From: an uncultured Collinsella sp.
GTDB taxonomy: Bacteria > Actinomycetota > Coriobacteriia > Coriobacteriales > Coriobacteriaceae
Length of the DNA stretch: 32,247 bases
Assembly (NCBI GenBank): GCA_934654585.1
Contig: CAKUGF010000021.1
Coordinates: 1 to 32,247 of the forward strand
Direction: 5' to 3'
In this document: piece after piece, positions 26,380-32,247 of the stretch
Numbering within the stretch: the first letter of the stretch is position 1
How the letters are laid out: every line of letters starts with the position of its first letter
Notes under the pieces: model-generated
Told to the model about the DNA's origin: nothing
Seen by the model: only the letters and a program-made list of their open reading frames with translations
The model's database searches: none
Made by a program: the position numbers and the translations under genes

Positions 26380-27783
26380 TTAGAGCGAGGGGAAGGCTTT
26401 GGTGAGACCGGCGCGGGTTTGGGTGTCGGTCTTTTGGTAGATGGAGCTCAGGTGACGCTGCACCATGCGCATCGAGATGCCGAGCTCCTCGGCGATCTGC
26501 TTGAGCGGGCGCTCGTCCTGGGTCACGGCCATGAGCACGTCGACTTCGCGCGGGGTGAGGCCGTGATCGGCGATGAAGGCTTGGCGCTGTTCCTCGATGC
26601 TGGGTGCAGCGAGTGCCTCCTCGGCAAGCTTTTGATGTTCGCGCTCCTGCTCGGTTTGGGGCAGGCGGAATAGACCCGCGGCAACGAACGCCGCGCTGGC
26701 CGCTACGAGCAGCATGACCGCACCAATCATGATGAGGGCGACATTGCCCGAGGCGACCAACGCCAGCGAGACACCCGATGTGGTGAACGCGCATACATTG
26801 TTAGCGGCACGGCCCATGCCGGCCCACAGGGCGGGTGCACGCATGCGCGGTGCCAGCTGCGTAAACGTGGCAGTGAAGAACGTGACGAAAAAGCCTGAGC
26901 TCAGGTAAAAGACGATGAGGCCCAAGTTGGGGTCGGCGCCGGCTTCCACAGCCAAGATTGAGATGGTGGAGAGCACCGTGACACCGAGCATGACAAGGCC
27001 CATGTAGCGACGCTCGGCAAGGTCAAAGACGATGCCGGCGACGAGGCCGCTTGCTGCCAAAAAGAGGCGTGGCCAGCTCTGTACGGCAATGGTGCCGTGA
27101 GCGTTGGAGAACGTGACCACGTTGTCGAGGGTGGAGAACAGACAGGCGAGAATCATGACGAGTGCGATGCTCCACCACGCCTGCTTGGCAAGGGCGTGTG
27201 AGGGCTCGATAAAGGGATTGACGGTGTGGCTGGAGCCCTCGTCTGCGGTTTGGGAAGCAGTGCTAAGGGCGGAGATGACAATCGTCGCCGCGCCAAGAAC
27301 GATGAGCTCGACGATACCTTCGCAGTCGAGCAGGTTGATTGCGAACTGCATCAGGATGCCCGCGGCGTATGCAGCTCCGGCGCCGGTGGCAAGTTTGGGG
27401 TCATCTTGGAACGCCAGCGCGAAAGTATGGTGCGCCGCGGCACCCAGCAGGCCGAGCCCGAGGAATGACATGCACCCCAGAATCTCGAGCGCAAGCGTGC
27501 CCGCGGGGAACTGAACCTGAGTCAGCCCCAAGATGGCGATGGGGACGGCAGCGGTAGCGATTGCCTGGGGCTGGCCTTTGCGCTGGGCGAGGGCCAGTAG
27601 CGGAGCATATCCGATAAAGCCGAGCACGCTGGCGCCAAGTATGAAGCCTTGCGCGATCACGACGCGTTCGGCACCGGCGAGCAGCCCGATATTGATATCG
27701 AAGCGAAACTCGGCGGCAAGAAAGACAAAGGTAAAGAGCGCGAGTGCCAGAAGTGCGTTGGTTTTTTGCTTGCTCAGGTTCAA
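26380..27783 (-). CDS. LuxR-type transcriptional regulator with multi-helix membrane domain
   Basis: The 467-residue protein has about twelve hydrophobic segments through residue 385. A linker rich in Glu/Gln follows, then a C-terminal LuxR-type helix-turn-helix: LTPREVDVLMAV, then LKQIAEELGISMRMVQRHLSSIYQKTD. Membrane-bound LuxR regulators of this form are numerous in Coriobacteriia; their signals are mostly unknown. The frame is open far upstream, but the extra part is Arg/Pro-rich and lacks a binding site. A TTG at 27783 with AAAGGA 7-8 nt before it gives a product that starts right before the first membrane helix, and is chosen. It is divergent from the surface-protein gene at 27999, which it may control. 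Confidence 0.85.
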   Translation of the reverse strand: MNLSKQKTNALLALALFTFVFLAAEFRFDINIGLLAGAERVVIAQGFILGASVLGFIGYAPLLALAQRKGQPQAIATAAVPIAILGLTQVQFPAGTLALEILGCMSFLGLGLLGAAAHHTFALAFQDDPKLATGAGAAYAAGILMQFAINLLDCEGIVELIVLGAATIVISALSTASQTADEGSSHTVNPFIEPSHALAKQAWWSIALVMILACLFSTLDNVVTFSNAHGTIAVQSWPRLFLAASGLVAGIVFDLAERRYMGLVMLGVTVLSTISILAVEAGADPNLGLIVFYLSSGFFVTFFTATFTQLAPRMRAPALWAGMGRAANNVCAFTTSGVSLALVASGNVALIMIGAVMLLVAASAAFVAAGLFRLPQTEQEREHQKLAEEALAAPSIEEQRQAFIADHGLTPREVDVLMAVTQDERPLKQIAEELGISMRMVQRHLSSIYQKTDTQTRAGLTKAFPSL

Positions 27784-27953
27784 GGATGGTCCTTTGGGTG
27801 GACGAAATAATCGTGTCCCCGATTTTAGACCAGGACGGTAGGGGGTGGGCCTTTCGAAAGACGGGGCGCGCTTGGCAATCGCGTGCCCACTGCCTTTTGC
27901 GCTGGCAGATGGCCCGCATGCGAATTTGTGCCCCGGGACTCGGATAACTTTTC

Positions 27954-27969
27954 GTAACATGGTGTTACA
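27954..27969. promoter_or_regulatory. Palindromic operator-like site GTAACA-TGG-TGTTAC in the divergent gap
   Basis: A perfect 6-bp inverted repeat with a 3-bp centre lies 30 nt before the surface-protein start. It sits inside the 215-base region between the LuxR gene and that gene. The right half, TGTTACAGA, is identical to nine bases of the arms of the array at 31853-32148. A common DNA-binding protein is possible. Promoter hexamers around it are weak. Confidence 0.45.
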
Positions 27970-27998
27970 GAAGCATCCCTTACGACAAGGAGGCTCAT

Positions 27999-29600
27999 AT
28001 GCGAAAGCAAATCCATGACAACCCAATCGACCACGGCCGCTCGTGCGCGCTCTCCCATGGAACATGGCGCCGCGTGGGCGCAAAACTCGCCTGCGCGGGG
28101 GCCTGCGTGCTCATGGCCGGTCAGCTGCTACTGCCGAGTGTGGCGCTCGCCGCCGAGTGGGTCAACGTGGGCGGCACACAGTACAACGGGGGCACGGCCG
28201 CCGGCGACGAGGCGGGAACCTGGTCCTGGGACGGCGCCGACGACATGAAGCTCAATGGCTATAACGGCGGCGGTATCAGCGCCGAGGGCAACCTCAATAT
28301 CGGCGTGACCGGCAATAACACCATCACGGCCGATGCCGGTCAGAGCGCTATTGCTGTTAAAAACGGCAACCTCGCCATTACCGGCGACGGCACCCTTAAT
28401 GCGACGGCTCAGAACGATGTTATTGCGGCGGAAGGCGACGGCAATGTCGGCGGCGATGTGACCATCAGCGGCGCCAGCGTCAACGTGACGGCTTCGGGTA
28501 CATCGGATCATGTGGCGGGCATTCGCGCGACGGCCGGCAGCGTGAAGATCGATAAGGGCGCCGATGTCAAAATCGAGGCGAAATCGGCGGAAGGATCTTG
28601 GCGTCCAATGCAGAGCATCTTCGGCATCTTTGCCGATAACATTCCCAACAGACACACTGCTCAGGAAGGCGAGCAGGAAGAGCCGGATTCCGCTTACGAG
28701 CGCGGTGCCGATGTCACCATCGATGACGCCAATCTGTCGATTAAGACTGCCGATGCCTCGTGGGCTTCCGCGTGCATTTATACGGTCGGTATCAAGAAGA
28801 ATACCCTCATGAAAATCGTCAACGGAGCCGATGTCGTGCTTTCCGCCGGCAGTGCGGCCTCGTTCTCGGCGGGCATCGGCGCACGCTCGCAAGACGGTGC
28901 AGTGTGGATGCTTGTCGAGAAGTCGAATCTTACGTCTCGAAGTCTATCTGCCGCAAGCAGCATCGATGCCGCCCGTAATCAAAGTTTTGGAATCATGGCA
29001 GAGGCAAACATCGGGTCGGAAACGCCTCGTATCCAGATTTTCAACTCGAAGATCGAGGCTTCGGGTGCGACTGCGGGAATCTATGCGATCAACCGCAACG
29101 TCGCGAATGCGACACTGTTCCATGCCGCGATGATTGATTTGCGAGGAAATGCGACGATTACGACTCCGACGGATGGTGCCGTGCGCGATGTGAAAAAGGT
29201 TGTCGATACGGGGCAATGGCAGAGTTCCCAGAACGGGCAGGTCGTTGGTGTTGCCGGTTCGTCTGCGATTACGGATATCGTCGGTTCTGCCGAGGTGGCC
29301 CATGATGTGGTGATTGATTTTGGAGACGGACAGGAGCCGGAGCCGACGCCGGAGCCCGATCCGACGCCCAATCCCGATCCTGTGCCCAATCCCGAGCAGA
29401 AGCCTGACCTCAAGCCCGCAGATAAGGACGCAAAGACCACCACGACCGTTGCGACCAAGACTGCTACCGGCGCCAAAAACGCTTCCGGTGTTCTGGCCGC
29501 CACAGGCGACAACGCCGCGACGGCGGCAGCGGCCCTTGGCATCGCCGGTGCGTCCGTCATCGGCGCCGGCTTCGTCGCGTCCAAGCGCCGCGACCGCTAG
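27999..29600 (+). CDS. Wall-anchored beta-helix-like surface protein
   Basis: The 533-residue protein has a long signal peptide (about 1-51, basic start, hydrophobic core ending SVALA). A mature region rich in short repeats follows, such as GNLNIGVTGNNTITA, GNLAITGDGTLNATA and GDVTISGASVNVTA (about 95-165). These recall right-handed beta-helix carbohydrate-binding domains of the Cthe_2159 type. From about 445 there is a Pro/Glu/Asp repeat linker (PEPTPEPDPTPNPDP), a Thr-rich stretch, and the sorting signal LAATGD (499-504) with hydrophobic tail and KRRDR end. AGGAGG precedes the ATG. The signal peptide and anchor are nearly the same as in the next gene, while the middle is unrelated. Binding to glycans is a guess from the fold. 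Confidence 0.85.
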   Translation: MRKQIHDNPIDHGRSCALSHGTWRRVGAKLACAGACVLMAGQLLLPSVALAAEWVNVGGTQYNGGTAAGDEAGTWSWDGADDMKLNGYNGGGISAEGNLNIGVTGNNTITADAGQSAIAVKNGNLAITGDGTLNATAQNDVIAAEGDGNVGGDVTISGASVNVTASGTSDHVAGIRATAGSVKIDKGADVKIEAKSAEGSWRPMQSIFGIFADNIPNRHTAQEGEQEEPDSAYERGADVTIDDANLSIKTADASWASACIYTVGIKKNTLMKIVNGADVVLSAGSAASFSAGIGARSQDGAVWMLVEKSNLTSRSLSAASSIDAARNQSFGIMAEANIGSETPRIQIFNSKIEASGATAGIYAINRNVANATLFHAAMIDLRGNATITTPTDGAVRDVKKVVDTGQWQSSQNGQVVGVAGSSAITDIVGSAEVAHDVVIDFGDGQEPEPTPEPDPTPNPDPVPNPEQKPDLKPADKDAKTTTTVATKTATGAKNASGVLAATGDNAATAAAALGIAGASVIGAGFVASKRRDR

Positions 29601-29623
29601 TCTAAGCTTTCATAGCCATTTTC

Positions 29624-29665
29624 AGCCGCCGCGGGGGCATGGGTACCCTTGCGGCGGCTCTTTTT
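29624..29665 (+). terminator. Rho-independent terminator
   Basis: AGCCGCCGC (29624-29632) pairs with GCGGCGGCT (29651-29659), with an inner GGG/CCC pairing and a T run after it. Confidence 0.85.
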
Positions 29666-29681
29666 ATTTTCGCAGGTAGAG

Positions 29682-29709
29682 GCCTAGGTTCGCATCTACG
29701 AACCTAGGC
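29682..29709. other. Perfect hairpin GCCTAGGTTCG with 6-nt loop
   Basis: An 11-bp perfect inverted repeat (29682-29692 with 29699-29709) has the loop CATCTA. No T run follows. It lies between two surface-protein genes and could be an operator or a repeat; nothing else identifies it. Confidence 0.5.
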
Positions 29710-29744
29710 GTACGGGGCCGTTTGGCGCATCTTGGTTGTACAGG

Positions 29745-29779
29745 ACCACCGCAAAGGGGACAGGCACCTTTGTGGTGGT
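29745..29779. repeat. GGGGACAG-loop hairpin (35-bp repeat, copy 2)
   Basis: ACCACCGCAAAGG (29745-29757) pairs with CCTTTGTGGTGGT (29767-29779) with one G-U pair around GGACAGGCA. It is nearly identical to 26339-26371 and, in reverse, to 32172-32206. Here there is no T run, and the ribosome binding site of the next gene starts 14 nt later, so it would lie in that gene's leader. Confidence 0.8.
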
Positions 29780-29805
29780 GCAGCCTTTCGACCAAGGAGG
29801 CCGTT

Positions 29806-31815
29806 ATGAACGGAAGCCACTTTGATAAGCAGACCCAGCGCGAGCGCACCTGTTCGCTGGTTCACGGTACTTGGCGCTGCGTGGGCGCCAAAATCGCTTG
29901 CGCCGGTGCGTGTGCGCTTATGGTTGGCCAGCTGCTGCTGCCGAGCCTGGCGCTTGCGTCCGAGTGCGCGGATCCCGGCGTGGCGACGGGTGAGGTCGCT
30001 GCGGCTTCGGTGACGCCGACGGGCACGGCGGACTCGGCTGCAACGACCGCGCCGGCGTCCAATGCTGCTCCGGTGGCGCAAACTACCGCTGAACCTCAGC
30101 AGGCAACTCCAGCTGACACCGCCAGCGGCTCTGGCGATGCGGTGCCCGCCGAGCAAAACGCCCCCAGCAACAACGCCGCCACGCCGGCAAGCGATGCCAT
30201 CATGCCCTGCGGCGTGACCGACGTGACGGACGGAGGCGGTGTTAAGGTCAACACGACCGTGATCAATCACTACACGGACTGCGTGCTTCCGAGCAATGTC
30301 ACACTCGAAAAGGGCCAGTCGTATACCTATAATTTTCCCGATGTCGAGGGCGGTATGCCGGATAAGCCGCTCCGCGAACTTGTCGAAACCAAGTACTACC
30401 GGGCCGATGCTGCTTCGGGCACCCTGGCTGAAGTCCAGGACGCATCTATGTCCGATGTGACGGCTCGCTTTGAGCCTGTTGACGATCACATGAGGCTGAC
30501 ACTGACCTTTACGGGTGGCGCGGCAGGCGGCTCGTATCGACTCACACGCAATGAGGCTCTTTATATTGGCGCGGCACTGACGTATACCGGAACCGACTAT
30601 GAGGGCGACCACATCATCGTGGGCGACCCCGATGATATCTTCAACGCCTACAGGCCGGGCGGTTCGGTCGTAATCAACGAAACCAGGGATGACTACTATA
30701 TTCGCTACAACATCGACAGTGCCATAACGCTCGTAGCGTCAGAAAGCCAAGCTCTCGAGAACCTGAACGTCAACGACGTGAAGACCGACTATGCACCCGG
30801 TGAGGCGCCGCGTGCGACCGCGACGATTCCTGCCGCCGACGCCGATAAGTATGAGATTGCGTATGAGTGCTGGGAGGAGATGGACGGCAGCGACCCCAGA
30901 GAGCTCACCCCCGTTGCCTTCTGGTATTCCGACCCCGGTAAGTACGCGCCGGGCATGAGGAAAATTGACCACTTCGAAGAGGGCAAGTTCTACATGTACT
31001 CCGTCGAGCTGAGGCTCAAGGGCGACAACACCTTGGCCGACGACTACAACGTGAATGTTAACGGCCGATGGGTAAGCAATACCGTCAAGACGGTCGATGG
31101 CGTATTTGCCCCCAATGCGGCCAATATGTTGTGTGAGCAGCCGGTTGGCGAGTTGCATGCCATCGACCTTATCGAGATCAACGGCGCCACGACTACCTTT
31201 AAGGCGGGCGACAAGCCGGTCTTTACGGCGGGCACCCCGGCTGGCTCGGACTCTATCCTGCAGTGTGAATTCTGGACGGGCAGCGACGGCAGCGAGGTGA
31301 ACTCCGTCGAGTTTTGGGATGAGAACATCACCAACCATATCGATACCTTTAAGCCTAGCGTGACCTATCGTTACGGTCTGTACCTTAAGCCGGCGCGTGG
31401 CTTCTACTTTACGCCCGACACTAAACTGGTGATTAACGGCGTGGAGTGCGACTACCAGGCGGGCGAGGCAAGTGTGATTGATCCCGAGAATGGCTGGTTC
31501 CTCACGCTGTGGCTGAATACTAATCTGACGTTTACGCCCGAGGCTACGCCTGCTCCCGATCCGCAGCCTACGCCGGATCCCAAGCCGACGCCGCAGCCCG
31601 AGGTGAAGCCGGAGACGAAACCTGAGACCAAGCCAGCTGCAACGTCGACCACCACGGTGACCAAGACGGTAGAGAAAACCACGCCGGCCAAGAAGTCCGA
31701 TGCTGTCCTGGTTGCCACGGGGGATACCACCACGATGACGGTCGCCGCCCTGGGCGTCGCCGGCGCAACCGTTGCCGCTGCCGGTGTCGCCGCGACCAAG
31801 CGCCGCAAGCGCTAG
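29806..31815 (+). CDS. Wall-anchored surface protein with two internal repeats
   Basis: The 669-residue protein has a signal peptide (about 1-50) nearly identical to that of the protein at 27999 (HGTWRCVGAKIACAGAC, GQLLLPSLALA). An Ala/Thr/Pro low-complexity stretch (about 60-130) follows. The mature region is unknown to me but includes two related segments of about 100 residues (from about 320 and about 450). They share patterns such as YECWEEMDGSD / CEFWTGSDGSE, FWYSDPGK / FWDENIT, and a closing NVNGRWVS / VINGVECD. A Pro/Lys/Glu linker (PDPQPTPDPKPTPQPEVKPE) and the sorting signal LVATGD (635-640) with hydrophobic tail and KRRKR end follow. The ATG at 29806 with AAGGAGG is chosen; the longer open frame overlaps a hairpin repeat. 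Confidence 0.85.
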   Translation: MNGSHFDKQTQRERTCSLVHGTWRCVGAKIACAGACALMVGQLLLPSLALASECADPGVATGEVAAASVTPTGTADSAATTAPASNAAPVAQTTAEPQQATPADTASGSGDAVPAEQNAPSNNAATPASDAIMPCGVTDVTDGGGVKVNTTVINHYTDCVLPSNVTLEKGQSYTYNFPDVEGGMPDKPLRELVETKYYRADAASGTLAEVQDASMSDVTARFEPVDDHMRLTLTFTGGAAGGSYRLTRNEALYIGAALTYTGTDYEGDHIIVGDPDDIFNAYRPGGSVVINETRDDYYIRYNIDSAITLVASESQALENLNVNDVKTDYAPGEAPRATATIPAADADKYEIAYECWEEMDGSDPRELTPVAFWYSDPGKYAPGMRKIDHFEEGKFYMYSVELRLKGDNTLADDYNVNVNGRWVSNTVKTVDGVFAPNAANMLCEQPVGELHAIDLIEINGATTTFKAGDKPVFTAGTPAGSDSILQCEFWTGSDGSEVNSVEFWDENITNHIDTFKPSVTYRYGLYLKPARGFYFTPDTKLVINGVECDYQAGEASVIDPENGWFLTLWLNTNLTFTPEATPAPDPQPTPDPKPTPQPEVKPETKPETKPAATSTTTVTKTVEKTTPAKKSDAVLVATGDTTTMTVAALGVAGATVAAAGVAATKRRKR

Positions 31816-31852
31816 GTTTTAGCGGCTGCCCTCGTTCTCGGCGTCAGCAAAA

Positions 31853-32148
31853 TCTCAATCTGTAACACCTGGCCACCCAAAACGGCACTAGATGTTACAG
31901 ATTGAGATGAACCGTCTGACTGCCAACCTAATGTCTCGATTTGTAACACCAAACGAGGAATTTGGGTTCCAGATGTTACAGATCGAGACAAGCTAGCGAG
32001 TGCCGGAACAACGTCTCGATCTGTAACACGTAGCGGGAGATTTGGCCTCTTACTGTTATAGATTGAGATGAACGGGCGGACGTTCGCACAATGTCTCAAT
32101 CTGTAACATCTACGGGGCTCTACGTGGCCTACCTGTTGCAGATCGAGA
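31853..32148. repeat. Array of eight alternating inverted arms with 40-nt period
   Basis: Eight 15-nt arms of consensus TCTC[AG]AT[CT]TGTAACA or its complement start at 31853, 31893, 31934, 31974, 32014, 32054, 32094 and 32134. Forward and reverse copies alternate. Loops within each of the four units are exactly 25 nt (31868-31892, 31949-31973, 32029-32053, 32109-32133), and the gaps between units are 26, 25 and 25 nt. These spacers are unlike each other. Arm differences inside a unit mostly keep a G-U pair. Because spacing is equal, any arm can pair with either neighbour. There is no gene in 31816-32247. Not a CRISPR array: arms are too short and they alternate in direction. Confidence 0.9.
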
Positions 32149-32171
32149 CAAAACGACCGGGCAAGTCCCCA

Positions 32172-32206
32172 ACCACCACAAAGGTGCCTGTCCCCTTTGT
32201 GGTGGT
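32172..32206. repeat. GGGGACAG-loop hairpin (35-bp repeat, copy 3, reverse orientation)
   Basis: ACCACCACAAAGG (32172-32184) pairs perfectly with CCTTTGTGGTGGT (32194-32206) around TGCCTGTCC, the complement of the loop in copies 1 and 2. It follows the array by 23 nt. The remaining bases to 32247 show no feature. Confidence 0.8.
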
Positions 32207-32247
32207 CGGGCAGTCGGCATAGAAAAAGTCCCCGCCGGGCGTGTGCT

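Noticed and set aside
27784..28083. N-terminal extension of the LuxR regulator
   Set aside because: The extra 100 residues are Arg/Pro/Gly-rich without a start signal and overlap the divergent surface-protein gene. The TTG at 27783 with AAAGGA fits the first membrane helix.
31853..32148. CRISPR array
   Set aside because: Arms are only about 15 nt, alternate in direction, and spacers are 25-26 nt. No cas gene is nearby. The arrangement is a palindromic array, not direct repeats.

Overview
The window looks like chromosomal DNA of a high-GC actinobacterium of the class Coriobacteriia, most likely Collinsella. This is an inference from three things: strong G/C-ending codon use, cell-wall proteins ending in proline-less L-x-x-T-G-D sorting signals, and a LuxR-type regulator with a multi-helix membrane half, which is common in that class. 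No rRNA, tRNA, insertion sequence or true CRISPR array was found.

Layout. Bases 1-918 hold the 3' part of a single-pass membrane protein. carA-carB follow (1159-5905), encoding carbamoyl-phosphate synthase, with a leader that matches the PyrR-binding hairpin and overlaps the ribosome binding site. A palindrome-rich gap leads to an AAA/DUF4143 ATPase (6269-7480) of different base composition. Next come purE, a class B sortase, a MoaE-like gene, and a convergent minus-strand membrane protein of the CmpB family. purF and the overlapping pair purM-purN (11281-14899) supply steps of IMP synthesis. From 14900 to 15412 lies an AT-richer gap with a G10 tract inside a promoter-like element. It leads into a 1135-residue cell-wall protein with five Ig-like (Big_2) repeats. 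A RelB/DinJ-type antitoxin with a PIN toxin, a galactitol-type PTS EIIA, a parvulin foldase and a YqeY protein follow. Then comes a complete four-gene polar amino acid ABC importer (22509-25538) and a cytidylate-kinase-like protein. The right end holds a minus-strand LuxR regulator divergent from two wall-anchored proteins (27999-31815). These two share signal peptide and anchor but not their mature domains.

How the genes fit together. carAB and the pur genes belong to nucleotide synthesis. The sortase could attach the three LxxTGD proteins, and the foldase could assist exported proteins. The ABC cassette and the PTS subunit are nutrient uptake functions.

The most unusual non-coding features are: (1) an array at 31853-32148 of eight 15-nt arms that alternate in orientation with a 40-41 nt period and unlike 25-26 nt spacers; (2) a dispersed family of small hairpins whose loop carries GGGGACAG or a variant while the stem differs between copies, with one 35-bp version present three times; (3) the G10 tract in a candidate phase-variable promoter; and (4) the PyrR-type leader of carA.
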